Of a stretch of DNA of 53,770 nucleotides, positions 42,583-53,581 are shown one piece after another (position 1 is the stretch's first letter; each line of letters begins with the position of its first letter). The notes beneath the pieces were generated by a model, which saw only the letters and a program-made list of their open reading frames with translations, did no database searches and was not told where the DNA came from. The position numbers were made by a program, and so were the translations under genes. The DNA comes from Prosthecobacter sp. (GTDB lineage: Bacteria; Verrucomicrobiota; Verrucomicrobiia; Verrucomicrobiales; Verrucomicrobiaceae), in NCBI RefSeq assembly GCF_020439865.1, contig NZ_JAGRPF010000078.1:1-53770 (forward strand), read 5' to 3'.

Positions 42583-43734
42583 ATGGAAACACGCAGAATC
42601 GGCATCATCATGAACGGCGTCACCGGACGCATGGGCACCAACCAACACCTGATCCGCTCGATCAAGGCGATCCGCGATCAGGGCGGCCTCAAGGTCAGCG
42701 ACGATCTCACGTTGATGCCGGATCCGATCCTCACCGGGCGGAATCACGACAAGCTCCAGGCGCTCGCGCAGCGCACGGGCGTGACCCGTTTCACCACGGA
42801 TGTCGATGCGGCGCTCGCGAACAAGGACGACACCATCTTCTTCGACGCCAGCGGCACGCTGCAACGAGCAGGTTTCGTCGAAAAGGCCGTGAAAGCAGGG
42901 AAGGCTATCTACTGCGAGAAACCGACCGCCGTGGAAACGAGCGAGGCTTTACGGCTCGCCAAGCTCTGCGAGGACGCCGGAGTGAAAAATGGCGTGGTGC
43001 AGGACAAGCTCTGGCTCAGCGGCATTCGGAAGTTCCGCACCCTGCGCGATCAGGGTTACTTCGGTCGCATTCTCAGTGTGCGCGGAGAGTTCGGCTACTG
43101 GGTCTTCACCGGTGAAGATGGGGACCAGCCTGCGCAGCGTCCGTCATGGAACTACCGCAAGGAAGACGGCGGCGGCATCATTGTCGACATGCTGTGCCAC
43201 TGGCGCTACGTGATCGACAATCTCTTTGGCAAAGTGAAGGCGGTGAGCTGTCTCGGAGCCACGCATCTGCCGAAGCGTCTGGATGAACGCGGCAAGGAGT
43301 ATGCCTGCACGAGCGACGACGCTTGCTATGCCACGTTTGAATGCGAAGGCGGCGTGATCTGCCAGTTCAACAGTTCATGGACCGTGCGCGTGCGCCGCGA
43401 TGACCTGCTGACGATGCAGGTCGATGGCACGCATGGCAGCGCCATTGTCGGCCTGCGCAAGTGCTGGGTGCAGAGCATCGGCACCACACCGCGCCCGATC
43501 TGGAATCCGGACATCGACCAGCCAATCGATTTCTTCGGCGGCTGGCAGGAAGTGCCGGACACGACCACCTACGACAACGCGTTCAAGATTCAGTGGGAGG
43601 AGTTCCTCAAGCATGTCGTGCTCGACACACCCTTCCCATGGACGCTGCGCGAGGGCGCCAAAGGCGTGCAACTCGCCGAGCTCGGCCTACAAAGTTGGGA
43701 ACAGCGCAAGTGGCTGCCGGTGACAGATCTTTGA
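42583..43734 (+). CDS. Gfo/Idh/MocA-family oxidoreductase
   Basis: Start ATG 42583 (METRRIGIIMNGVTGRMG), 383 residues; the start lies 4 bases after the isomerase stop. The dinucleotide loop is GVTGRMG, the catalytic Lys lies in IYCEKPTAVE (near 110) and the C-terminal half contains GGGIIVDMLCHWRYVID with the His typical of this family. A longer than usual N-terminal strand (RDQGGLKVSDDLTLMPD) suggests a specific sugar substrate. It probably oxidises the product of the neighbouring isomerase with NAD(P). Confidence 0.9.
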   Translation: METRRIGIIMNGVTGRMGTNQHLIRSIKAIRDQGGLKVSDDLTLMPDPILTGRNHDKLQALAQRTGVTRFTTDVDAALANKDDTIFFDASGTLQRAGFVEKAVKAGKAIYCEKPTAVETSEALRLAKLCEDAGVKNGVVQDKLWLSGIRKFRTLRDQGYFGRILSVRGEFGYWVFTGEDGDQPAQRPSWNYRKEDGGGIIVDMLCHWRYVIDNLFGKVKAVSCLGATHLPKRLDERGKEYACTSDDACYATFECEGGVICQFNSSWTVRVRRDDLLTMQVDGTHGSAIVGLRKCWVQSIGTTPRPIWNPDIDQPIDFFGGWQEVPDTTTYDNAFKIQWEEFLKHVVLDTPFPWTLREGAKGVQLAELGLQSWEQRKWLPVTDL

Positions 43735-43809
43735 GCGAAGAATATTGATGAAAGTGGCTGCTGCGGCGTTGCACACTTCTGGTGTGTGGGCGAGGGTGCC
43801 TGTCATTGC

Positions 43810-44586
43810 ATGCTGCGTACCGTAGGCCGTCACACTCTGTCCATCGTCCATGATCTGGGCGACTTCACGCTCTTCACCGGGCGGGCATTTCGTTCTGCCG
43901 TCGGTTCCCGTCGTTTGGGAAAGCGCATAGTGCGTGCGGGCTTTGAGCAGGGCGTGCGCTGTCTGCCGGTGATTTTGATCGTGGGATTGTTCACCGGCCT
44001 GGTGCTTGGGTTGCAAGGATACTACGTTCTGAACCGGTTCGGTTCGGAGAGTCTGTTGGGGACGCTGGTGTCTCTGAGTCTGGTGCGTGAACTGGGGCCG
44101 GTGTTGGCGGCGCTGATGCTGGTGGGACAGGCTGGTTCCGCACTGGCGGCTGAGCTGGGGATTCAACGAAACACGGAACAGATCGCCGCACTGGAGACGA
44201 TGGGGGTGAGCAGCCATGCTTATCTCGTGGCACCTCGTTTGATCGCGGCGCTGTTGGTCTATCCGATGCAGACAGCGCTGTTTATCGCTGTCGGCCTGTG
44301 GGGTGGCAGCTTGTCGGGTTCGCTGCTGTTGGGCCTTGAGTCGGGGGTCTACTGGTCGTCGGTAGAACGGGCGGTCGAATCTCCGGACGTTCGCGAGTGT
44401 TTTACGAAAGCGGCCACCTTTGGACTGCTGACGATAGCGCTGTGCGCCTATTATGGATTTAACGCGCATCGTTGCAGCTCGGCCACGGGGGCCCGGGCGG
44501 TCAGCGCCTCGACTACGCGTGCCGTGGTTCTGTCGAGCATCGTGGTTCTGGCGGCCGACTATGTCATCACCTCGTTCCTTGTCTGA
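43810..44586 (+). CDS. mlaE: MlaE-type permease of phospholipid ABC transporter
   Basis: Start ATG 43810 (MLRTVGRHT), 258 residues, is preferred to a GTG at 43786, which would add eight residues before the first hydrophilic helix. It has the MlaE/YrbE fold: an amphipathic N-terminal helix, about five membrane segments (from PVILIVGLFTGLVLG) and the conserved RELGPVLAALMLVGQAGSALAAELG, with the coupling-helix motif EQIAALETMGV. The complex moves phospholipids between the inner and outer membranes. First gene of the complete mlaE-F-D-C-A operon; no STAS-domain mlaB is found. Confidence 0.94.
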   Translation: MLRTVGRHTLSIVHDLGDFTLFTGRAFRSAVGSRRLGKRIVRAGFEQGVRCLPVILIVGLFTGLVLGLQGYYVLNRFGSESLLGTLVSLSLVRELGPVLAALMLVGQAGSALAAELGIQRNTEQIAALETMGVSSHAYLVAPRLIAALLVYPMQTALFIAVGLWGGSLSGSLLLGLESGVYWSSVERAVESPDVRECFTKAATFGLLTIALCAYYGFNAHRCSSATGARAVSASTTRAVVLSSIVVLAADYVITSFLV

Positions 44587-44588
44587 TC

Positions 44589-45398
44589 ATGAGTGCTGAT
44601 ACGAATCACATGCTTCTGCGCATCGAGGGCTTGTTCAAGCGTTTCGAGGAACATGTCGTGCTCGATGGAGCGACTCTCGATGTGCCTCGAGGAAGCCTGG
44701 TATCGGTGCTTGGGCGCAGCGGTGCGGGGAAGTCAGTGCTGTTGAAGTGTCTGGCGGATGTCGTCCGGCCTGACCAAGGGACGATCCTGTTTGATGGAAA
44801 GCCGCTTGGAATCGGGGATGCCGCTGCCCGGGCCGAATTCCGGCGTCGTTGCAGTTTTCTGTTTCAGAGCAACGCCCTGTTTGATTCGTTGAGCGCACTG
44901 GAAAACGTCGCGTTACCACTGGAGCAGACCACCGACCTGTCCGATGCAGAAATCGGCGAGCGCAGTCTGGAGGCGTTGCGCCAGCTCGAGCTGGATGCGC
45001 ACAAGGACCGTTATCCCAGCGAACTTTCCGGCGGCATGCAGAAGCGACTGGCTCTTGCCCGTGCCATTGTCACGCGTCCTGAACTTGTGCTGTTCGACGA
45101 ACCAACGGCGGGATTGGATCCGCTGCGCCGCAACGCGGTTTTTGCCATGATCGCCAAGTATCAGAGGCAGTTTGGCTTCACCGCGCTCGTCGTGACGCAT
45201 GACCTGACCGAGGCGCTGATCGCCAGTGACCGTGTGGCGCTGCTTGACAAGGGGCGCATGTGCTTTGAAGGCACGCCTGCGGAGTTTTCTGCCTCCTCCG
45301 AACCGATGGTGTGCGATTTTCGCGACAGCGCGGAGGCTCTTGGCCGTTCACTTGCTGCCATTCGTCGTGGCGAGGCTCTCAATTCCGAAGACTCATGA
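44589..45398 (+). CDS. mlaF: MlaF-type ABC transporter ATPase
   Basis: Start ATG 44589, 269 residues, 2 bases after the mlaE stop. ABC ATPase motifs are complete: Walker A GRSGAGKS (42-49), Q-loop in FLFQSN, signature LSGGMQKR, Walker B LVLFDEPTAGLD and the switch His in VVTHD. FQSNALFDSLSALENVALPL is typical of MlaF. It powers the phospholipid transporter from the cytoplasmic side. Its stop overlaps mlaD by 4 bases. Confidence 0.95.
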   Translation: MSADTNHMLLRIEGLFKRFEEHVVLDGATLDVPRGSLVSVLGRSGAGKSVLLKCLADVVRPDQGTILFDGKPLGIGDAAARAEFRRRCSFLFQSNALFDSLSALENVALPLEQTTDLSDAEIGERSLEALRQLELDAHKDRYPSELSGGMQKRLALARAIVTRPELVLFDEPTAGLDPLRRNAVFAMIAKYQRQFGFTALVVTHDLTEALIASDRVALLDKGRMCFEGTPAEFSASSEPMVCDFRDSAEALGRSLAAIRRGEALNSEDS

Positions 45399-45874
45399 AA
45401 CAATCCAAACTGGAACTATTTGTCGGGGCGTTTGTGCTTCTGGGCCTCGCCGCCGTCGTCTATTTGACCGTCAAACTCGGCGCTGGGTCGATGATCGGTG
45501 GAGACACCTATATGATCGAGGCGCGATTTACCAACGCCGGGGGGCTGAACGCCGGAAGCAGCGTTATGTTGGCTGGTGTTCCTGTGGGACGGGTGGAGAG
45601 CATTCATGTGGATGCCACCGACTACAGCGCGATGGTCACCTTGCGTGTTCAGGCCGGCCTGAAGCTGCCGACCGACACAATGGCATCGATCAAAACGACC
45701 GGTCTCATTGGTGATAAGTATGTGGCGCTCGCTCCAGGGGCGGATGAAACTTACCTTGATTCTGGCGCAAGAATCACAATGACTGAATCCTCCGTGGACA
45801 TTGAATCGTTGATCGGCAAGATGGCCTTCGGCAGTGTTGAAAAAGGCCAAGACGAAAAAGAACACGTTCCATGA
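45395..45874 (+). CDS. mlaD: MlaD-type MCE-domain protein
   Basis: The 159-residue protein has one N-terminal membrane anchor (LFVGAFVLLGLAAVVYLTV) and a single MCE domain (about 38-120: YMIEARFTNAGGLNAGSSVMLAGVPVGRVESI). This is the normal short MlaD layout. It would form the hexameric ring on the periplasmic side that binds the MlaE-F core. Only one MCE protein is present, so this is an MlaD system and not a multi-domain PqiB/YebT type. ATGA overlaps link it to both neighbours. Confidence 0.95.
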   Translation: MKQSKLELFVGAFVLLGLAAVVYLTVKLGAGSMIGGDTYMIEARFTNAGGLNAGSSVMLAGVPVGRVESIHVDATDYSAMVTLRVQAGLKLPTDTMASIKTTGLIGDKYVALAPGADETYLDSGARITMTESSVDIESLIGKMAFGSVEKGQDEKEHVP

Positions 45875-46449
45875 CTCTCCGCTTATTGTTTACCTCCCTT
45901 CTGGCAGCCTCTCCGCTTGCCGTCTCTGCTCAGCTTGTAGATGCACAGACCCGGCTCAAGTCGGCGGTTACAGAGGTGCTTTCCGTGGCCGACCGGACCG
46001 CCAATCGAAGTGCATTGCCTGAAAGCCTTCGTCCAGTGCTGCAGAAGCATGTGAGCTTTGAAACCATGACCAAGCGTGCAGTCGGTCCGGGCTGGCGTCA
46101 GTTTACGGGGGCTCAGCAGCAGCAGGCCACCCATCTCTTTTCCACCCTCATTATTCGCAGCTACAGCAATAAATTCACTCCTGGAGAGCATCCGGCGATC
46201 ACGTACAAGGCGGCGGTGTCCCCCGCTGACGGGCGCGTGGATGTGCCAACCAACATGGTGTACAAAGGTAGCCACTACACCGTGGTCTATCGCATGGAGC
46301 AGGTGCAGGGCTGGCGTATCACCGATGTGGTGATCGAAGGGGTGAGCCTGATTGCCAACTATCGCAGTCAGTTGGATGCCCAGTTTAAAAAAGGTGGCGC
46401 AAATGCCGTCATAAGCTCTCTTACGCAATCCGTCTCCCGTCCTCAATGA
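45871..46449 (+). CDS. mlaC: MlaC-type periplasmic phospholipid carrier
   Basis: A 192-residue protein with a signal peptide (1-20, AVSAQ). The MlaC/Ttg2D fold is recognisable from RPVLQKHVSFETMTKRAVGPGWRQ, then the LIIRSYSNKF helix and the hydrophobic-pocket strand SHYTVVYRMEQVQGWRITDVVIEGVSLI. It shuttles lipids between the MlaA complex and MlaFED. It overlaps mlaD and mlaA by 4 bases each. Confidence 0.92.
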   Translation: MTLRLLFTSLLAASPLAVSAQLVDAQTRLKSAVTEVLSVADRTANRSALPESLRPVLQKHVSFETMTKRAVGPGWRQFTGAQQQQATHLFSTLIIRSYSNKFTPGEHPAITYKAAVSPADGRVDVPTNMVYKGSHYTVVYRMEQVQGWRITDVVIEGVSLIANYRSQLDAQFKKGGANAVISSLTQSVSRPQ

Positions 46450-47270
46450 AATCCAACGCACTCACACTCCGTCTGCTCCTGCTGGCAGCTTCCTCGCTTC
46501 TGACCGACTGTACCACGACTGCGGAAAGGTCGGCAGCGAAGTCGTCTGCCGCCACAGCATCCACCGTCGCCTCTGGCAAGAAGCAGGCGGCCAGCAGAGC
46601 CAGCCAGGCTCCGGATGCGGTGGACGAGTATGCGGTTGCCGAAGTGTCCGATCCTCTGGAGCCGCTGAACCGGGGCATGTTTTGGTGCAACGATCAGCTC
46701 TACACCTTCATTTTCCGTCCGATCTCCAAAGGTTACGAGATTGTGATGCCCAAGCCAGTCCGCAAGGGCGTCGATAACGCATTTGAGAACGTCAAGTTTC
46801 CGGTGCGGTTCGTGAACTGCGCCCTGCAGGGCAAGTTCAAGCGTGCGGGACAGGAAACCGGCAAGTTTTTTGTCAATACCATCGGTGGTGTGGCAGGCAT
46901 CTTCAAACCAGCCGAAAAAATTCAGGCTCTGGCCAACGTGCCGGCGGAAGACACCGCGCAGACCTTTGCGACCTGGGGAATTCCTCACGGTCCGTACATT
47001 GTGCTGCCGTTGCTCGGTGCGAGCAGTGTCAGAGACACAGTGGGACTCGCCGGAGATTACGCTCTAAATCCGGTCAACTGGCCTTACTTGTACTGGTATA
47101 GTGCCAGATCCGAACATGACTGGACTATTGTTCCCCCATCAGCCAATTCGTTGCGCTCCATGCCGGCCCAGTTTGACACCTATGACACGGCCACGAAAGA
47201 AGCCGTTGATCCGTATCTTTCCGTGCGCAGCACCTACATGCAGAACCGCGCTGAAGCCGCGAGGAAGTGA
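46446..47270 (+). CDS. mlaA: MlaA/VacJ-type outer-membrane lipoprotein
   Basis: The 274-residue protein starts with a hydrophobic signal and a likely lipobox ending at Cys22 (SLLTDC; Asp at -1 is atypical). A Ser/Ala/Lys-rich linker follows to about 60. The MlaA core is clear: DPLEPLNRGMFWCNDQLYTF, KPVRKGVDNAFENVKFPVRFVN and GIPHGPYIVLPLLGASSVRDTVG. It removes mislocalised phospholipids from the outer leaflet of the outer membrane. It is the last gene of the mla operon; the convergent secretin gene ends 36 bases downstream. Confidence 0.94.
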   Translation: MKSNALTLRLLLLAASSLLTDCTTTAERSAAKSSAATASTVASGKKQAASRASQAPDAVDEYAVAEVSDPLEPLNRGMFWCNDQLYTFIFRPISKGYEIVMPKPVRKGVDNAFENVKFPVRFVNCALQGKFKRAGQETGKFFVNTIGGVAGIFKPAEKIQALANVPAEDTAQTFATWGIPHGPYIVLPLLGASSVRDTVGLAGDYALNPVNWPYLYWYSARSEHDWTIVPPSANSLRSMPAQFDTYDTATKEAVDPYLSVRSTYMQNRAEAARK

Positions 47271-47295
47271 TTGGCGGCTAGTCTTGGTGGGGAAG

Positions 47296-47321
47296 CCTTT
47301 TGAGGGTTATTCCCTCAAGGG
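47296..47321. terminator. Possible weak bidirectional terminator hairpin
   Basis: The arms TTGAGGG (47300-47306) and CCCTCAA (47312-47318) enclose a 5-base loop, extended by G-T pairs outside. It lies between the convergent mlaA and secretin genes and covers the secretin stop codon. No T-run follows on either strand, so termination is only probable. Confidence 0.4.
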
Positions 47322-49637
47322 AAGGGCCCGTGGGATGTTTTCCAAGCCTGGGGAACCGAACTGCATGGACTCATCGTAGATCGCGGTGCGTCCGCTCTCG
47401 ATGTTGTTGGGTGTGTCGAGTGCGTCGTCAGAGCGCACGATTCGAGGCTGGATGAAGATGAGGAGTTCATCGCGAGTGGTTTGATTCTGGGTCGTGCCGA
47501 AGAGATGGCCCAGGATGGGGATGCGGCTCAGCCCAATCACGCCGTTCTTGCCTTTGGTCGTGCGTTCAGTGATCAAACCACCCAAAACGACCGTGGCACC
47601 GTTTTTCACCGCCACCTCGGTCACGAGTTCCTGAGTGCCGATAGTTGGCACCGTGTTGCCACCTATGGTTTGTGAGCCGACGATGTTGTCATTGATCTGG
47701 GCGATGCGCAGGGTCACCTCGTCATCAGAATTGATAAGGGGAATGACTTCAAGTTTGAGCACTACATCCCGGTACTCGACGCTCACACTCGTGTTGGCGA
47801 TTCCGGCGGAGAATCCTCCGTTGGACAGGATCGTGGCGGGCACCGCAATGCGCTGGCCGGATGAGATGACCGACTTCGCTGCGTTTTTGGCGTAGACGCT
47901 TGGTGTCGCCAGCACCTTGAAGTTGTTGTTGCTGTCGATGACTTTGATGTAGTTGCTGAGGGCGCCGAGCTGGCCGTAGAAATTGAGCTGCCCAAATTTT
48001 GCCGGGAACTGGACGACGTTGGCTGCCGCGGTCGTTGTTGTGGATCCCGAGGTGGTCGTGCTGGAGCTTGGGAAACCGGAACGATTCACGCTGAAATCAC
48101 TCAGCACTTTGAGGAAATCGAAACCGTAGTTGTAGTTCTTGCCCAGGCTGAGCTGGCCGATGATCGCGGAGATGTAAATCTGCTGGGGACGCACGTCCAT
48201 CTCCTGCAGGAGCTGGTCGATGCGGGAGATGTGTTCGGGGGAGCCGGACACAACAAGGCTGTTGGATTGGGGGTCGGCAATGAGAAGGGTTTTCCCGACG
48301 ATCATGGATTCCGGCGCGCCGATCGCCTCCGGGTCGTCAAGCATGCTGCGATTCGCGTTGGAGCCGGTGCTCATGCCGCTGCTGCCGCCGAAATTGTTAC
48401 TGGAGCCAAACGCGGAATTACTGCTGCTGGAGCTGTTCCGTGCGTCGGTGGACGGGCTGTTGGCACTGCCGACTGTCTGACGGCGGTTGCTGCTGCGACC
48501 TCCTCCGCCGGAGGATGCGGCACCATCATTCGACTGAATGTCAGTGTCCTTGGCCAGGGCGTTGTAGGCCACGGGCAGGAAGTCCTGAACATCGAGGTAC
48601 TTGAGCCGACGCTTGAGGAAATTGGTGCCGTCGTCCTGCTTGTCGAGCTTCTCGACCAAACCCTTGATGTAGGTGATGTCCACCGGGCGGCCGATGACGA
48701 GGAGTTCGTTGGTACGTCGATACGCGAACACTTTCACGCGCGACGCGGCAGGATTGGTCGCCGTGGTGTTGGCAACTCCGGCGGGGCTTACAGGAGCCAC
48801 GGCGGGTGCTCCGGGGCGCAGGGCAGGATTGGGCACTGCCGCCACCGGCGCTGCGGGGGCTTTTGCCTTTTCCTCCTGCTCGAAAATCTCATTCACGATC
48901 TCAGCCACGAGTTCCACGTCCGATCGCTCCAGTTTGATCATTTCGTTCGAAGTCTCAGTGGCCGGGACATCGATGATCTGGGCGATCTCACAGATGCTGC
49001 GAATGGTGGCGCTGTTTTCGGTGATGATGAGGGCGGTGTCGTTCGAGACGCCGGTCATCGCCCCGTAGGCGTGAAGCTTGATGACCTGTTGAAATGCCTT
49101 TGAGGCATCATCGGCGGAGACGTGCTGAAGCGGCAGCACGTAGTGGCAGATTTCCTCGTTCTGCGGCAGATCGCGCAGGGAATTGTATACCTTCAAACCG
49201 TCGGCGGTGGGGCTTTTGCCACCGGCGTGGTTGATCAACTTCGCGGTGGTCGCATCGACGTTGATGATGGCGTATCCGTTGAGGAGCAGCGTGGCCTCGA
49301 TGAAGGCGATCGCGTCTTTCTTCGTGAGCATCTGAGGGGAGATGATGCGGAGCTGCTCGCCCTGAAGGGCGGAGTCGAGGATGAGCTTCTTGCCTGTGAG
49401 CTGAGTGTAAAACGGGATGATGGCCTGAATCGGTGCGCTGGGGAAGTTCACCTTGATTGAGGCGCCTTCGCCGACGGGCACGTAGGTGCCTGCATTGGCT
49501 TGGGCCGCCGGAACAGGTACCGTGGGTGCAGGTCCGGGTGCCTGCGCTCGGGTTGCCTGGCGCGCACCGAAGATCAGGAGCACCAAGAGGACCGCAAAGC
49601 GTAGCCGCGCGGGCAGATGGGAGGGAAAGCTAGACAT
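47307..49637 (-). CDS. gspD: GspD-like secretin (type II/III secretion or pilus)
   Basis: The 776-residue protein has a signal peptide (about 1-32), a proline/alanine-rich lead, N0 and several N1-type domains (about 50-360) with the KH-like patterns IRSICEIAQIID and ELLVIGRPVDITYIKGLVEKL, and the C-terminal secretin channel (about 480-745), with VAVKNGATVVLGGLITE and RIPILGHLFGTT as its signature. A low-complexity Ser/Gly/Asn stretch (about 375-430) interrupts the N-domains. It would form an outer-membrane pore. No other secretion genes lie beside it, so its partners are encoded elsewhere; a GspD of a general type II system is the likeliest role. Confidence 0.88.
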   Translation of the reverse strand: MSSFPSHLPARLRFAVLLVLLIFGARQATRAQAPGPAPTVPVPAAQANAGTYVPVGEGASIKVNFPSAPIQAIIPFYTQLTGKKLILDSALQGEQLRIISPQMLTKKDAIAFIEATLLLNGYAIINVDATTAKLINHAGGKSPTADGLKVYNSLRDLPQNEEICHYVLPLQHVSADDASKAFQQVIKLHAYGAMTGVSNDTALIITENSATIRSICEIAQIIDVPATETSNEMIKLERSDVELVAEIVNEIFEQEEKAKAPAAPVAAVPNPALRPGAPAVAPVSPAGVANTTATNPAASRVKVFAYRRTNELLVIGRPVDITYIKGLVEKLDKQDDGTNFLKRRLKYLDVQDFLPVAYNALAKDTDIQSNDGAASSGGGGRSSNRRQTVGSANSPSTDARNSSSSSNSAFGSSNNFGGSSGMSTGSNANRSMLDDPEAIGAPESMIVGKTLLIADPQSNSLVVSGSPEHISRIDQLLQEMDVRPQQIYISAIIGQLSLGKNYNYGFDFLKVLSDFSVNRSGFPSSSTTTSGSTTTTAAANVVQFPAKFGQLNFYGQLGALSNYIKVIDSNNNFKVLATPSVYAKNAAKSVISSGQRIAVPATILSNGGFSAGIANTSVSVEYRDVVLKLEVIPLINSDDEVTLRIAQINDNIVGSQTIGGNTVPTIGTQELVTEVAVKNGATVVLGGLITERTTKGKNGVIGLSRIPILGHLFGTTQNQTTRDELLIFIQPRIVRSDDALDTPNNIESGRTAIYDESMQFGSPGLENIPRALPLRE

Positions 49638-51846
<2,209 letters not shown>

Positions 51847-51890
51847 GCTTGCCTGACAGGATCGGTCGTTGAAACTCCACGCTCAGTGAT

Positions 51891-52664
51891 ATGACTCAAC
51901 AGAAGGTCCAACAGGCTTGGGGCGGCCTCTTCCGCCGGAGTTCACCCTGGCTGGTGTGCCAGTTCGCGATGATGCTGCTGAGCGTTCAATTCGTTTCAGC
52001 GCAAACGCGCTCAAAAACTGAAATCGAGCTGGGAGAATTGTTGGACACCTATTACTCCGACTTCAACACGCAGGAAGACTTCGACAAGGCCGCGCACGAA
52101 CTGGCGACACGACCGGAGTTCAAACCCATGCTGTTCGAGATGCTGCAACGGGAGTATTTCCAAACCGTGAAAGGAGTCGATCGGACGCCTATCATAGAGT
52201 CGCTTGGGCCGCTCACGCTTCGGAAAGACTTGAGCAGGGAAGAGCAAAAACTGTTCACGGATGAAATGGAACGCCTGATTAGCGCTCCCCCGAAGGAGTA
52301 CAGCTTTGTGAACGGGGGAATCCATCTGCTGGCCCATTACCCAAGCCCAGAACATGAGGACTTGGTGCTCCGCTTTTTGGATCGCCAGCAAAACCAAGAT
52401 TATACGTTTGTGGCAGCGTTCAAAACGCTGAGCGTGATTGGTGGCCCCAAGTCGCTGGAAGCCATGCGAAGGGTGGCGACCCGTTTCAGAAATGGTAATC
52501 CAAGTATTTGGTTTTTGCCGGAGTTGGACAACTACATTGCAACGCTCGAAACGCGCTTGAAGCAGAAAGCACCTTCACCAAAACCACCTGCCTCCTCGTC
52601 GGCGACGAAGCCGCCAGCAAAATCGACAACGCCACCAAGCTCGGCGTCAAAATCCTCACAGTAG
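51891..52664 (+). CDS. Exported protein of unknown function, 3' end overprinting a ligA relic
   Basis: The 257-residue product starts at ATG 51891 with a long signal-like lead (hydrophobic core about 20-37, FVSAQ). The middle (40-225) is charged, mostly helical and has HEAT-like character ([32 protein letters not shown]), resembling a repeat scaffold; I recognise no enzyme motif. Base composition is visibly lower in GC than ligA. The Pro/Ser/Lys tail from about residue 231 ([12 protein letters not shown]...) is not an original part: it is the ligA-tail relic at 52580-52687 read one base out of frame. The original C-terminus was thus lost or replaced. Confidence 0.65.
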   Translation: MTQQKVQQAWGGLFRRSSPWLVCQFAMMLLSVQFVSAQTRSKTEIELGELLDTYYSDFNTQEDFDKAAHELATRPEFKPMLFEMLQREYFQTVKGVDRTPIIESLGPLTLRKDLSREEQKLFTDEMERLISAPPKEYSFVNGGIHLLAHYPSPEHEDLVLRFLDRQQNQDYTFVAAFKTLSVIGGPKSLEAMRRVATRFRNGNPSIWFLPELDNYIATLETRLKQKAPSPKPPASSSATKPPAKSTTPPSSASKSSQ

Positions 52665-52687
52665 CTGAGTTGCGGACTCCGCTTTGA
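52580..52687 (+). pseudogene. Decayed duplicate of the ligA 3' end (BRCT tail)
   Basis: Aligned without gaps to ligA 51739-51846, both stretches are 108 bases and end with TGA at the same column. By hand count 89 of 108 bases agree. In the ligA frame it encodes [20 protein letters not shown] and [11 protein letters not shown], against [20 protein letters not shown] and [11 protein letters not shown] in LigA. No start codon or upstream ligase sequence is present. It overlaps the 3' ends of the + strand unknown gene (other frame) and of rnhA (- strand). Confidence 0.88.
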
Positions 52688-53162
52688 ACTCCTCGAGCAG
52701 CGCCTTCAACTGCTGCGGGGTATGGCTGGCTTTGATGGCGGCGATGGCTTCGTTGGCGAGTTCGTCGCAGCGTTCGTTGTCGGCGTGGCCGGCGTGGCCT
52801 TTGACCCAGTGCCAGTGGATTTGGTGGCGCGCGGTGGCGGCGTCGAGCTCGCGCCAGAGGTCGGCGTTTTTGACGGGCTGCTTGTTGCTGGTGCGCCAGC
52901 CGTTGCGCTTCCAGCCGGCGATCCATTCGCGGATGCCGTTGCGGACGTACTGGGAGTCGGTGTGGAAGTCGATCTCGCAGGGCTCCTTGAGCAGTCGCAG
53001 CGCCTCGATGGCGGCCTGGAGTTCCATGCGGTTGTTGGTGGTGGCGGGGACGCCGCCTTTGAGCTCGCGGCGGTGCTTCCCATACGCGAGCACGGCCGCC
53101 CAGCCGCCGGGGCCGGGATTGCCATGGCATCCGCCATCGGAATGAATGACGACCTTCTTCAC
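52656..53162 (-). CDS. rnhA: Ribonuclease HI
   Basis: Start is GTG 53162, overlapping the stop of the DUF3817 gene (GTGA), giving 168 residues. It cleaves RNA in RNA-DNA hybrids. The catalytic set is complete: Asp9 (HSDGG), Glu47 (RMELQ), Asp69 (HTDSQYV), His123 (KGHAGH) and Asp133 (NERCDELAN). The basic protrusion ([15 protein letters not shown]) is present. The last 10 residues (ESATQLL) are encoded within the ligA relic, so its C-terminus was probably extended or replaced when that relic arose. Confidence 0.95.
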   Translation of the reverse strand: MKKVVIHSDGGCHGNPGPGGWAAVLAYGKHRRELKGGVPATTNNRMELQAAIEALRLLKEPCEIDFHTDSQYVRNGIREWIAGWKRNGWRTSNKQPVKNADLWRELDAATARHQIHWHWVKGHAGHADNERCDELANEAIAAIKASHTPQQLKALLEEFKAESATQLL

Positions 53163-53470
53163 GCCTGCGGCTCGCGGGTTTCCGCCGCCCATTCGCGCAG
53201 GCGTTTGTCGATGAAGAAGGGCATGAAGGGCACGAGCGAGGCGATGAAGACGAACGCCGCGCGGCCCAGCGGCCAGTTCGTGTGATTGAGAACGCGCCAC
53301 AGGGCGACGCAGAAGAGGACGAACAACGCGCCATGCACGGAGCCGGCGATGCGCACCGCCATGGGCATGCCCCACGCATACTTGAGCGGCATGGCGATGA
53401 AGAGCAGGAGCAGGAACGAGACGGCTTCTAGCAGGGTGACCGAGCGCAGGAAGGAGACGGGGTTTTTCAT
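53159..53470 (-). CDS. DUF3817 family small membrane protein
   Basis: Start ATG 53470 ([12 protein letters not shown]), 103 residues; a longer frame reaches into the terminator and is rejected. Three hydrophobic segments are visible ([51 protein letters not shown]). The EAVSFLLLL and GxxHGxLF blocks are typical of DUF3817 integral membrane proteins of unknown function. It overlaps rnhA by 4 bases. Confidence 0.85.
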   Translation of the reverse strand: MKNPVSFLRSVTLLEAVSFLLLLFIAMPLKYAWGMPMAVRIAGSVHGALFVLFCVALWRVLNHTNWPLGRAAFVFIASLVPFMPFFIDKRLREWAAETREPQA

Positions 53471-53513
53471 CAGGGAAGGGGCTCTTAGCACCGGTTGGGC
53501 GGACCGTGAAAGC

Positions 53514-53548
53514 AAAAAACTCCGGCCGCCTGACGACGACCGGAGTTT
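53514..53548 (-). terminator. Rho-independent terminator of the class I aldolase gene
   Basis: A 9-base-pair stem, AAACTCCGG (53517-53525) with CCGGAGTTT (53540-53548), and a 14-base loop lie 33 bases past the aldolase stop. On the minus strand the stem is followed by a run of six T, as in intrinsic terminators. Confidence 0.85.
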
Positions 53549-53581
53549 GGGAATGCTGGCGAGGATGGATCGCCGCGGGAC

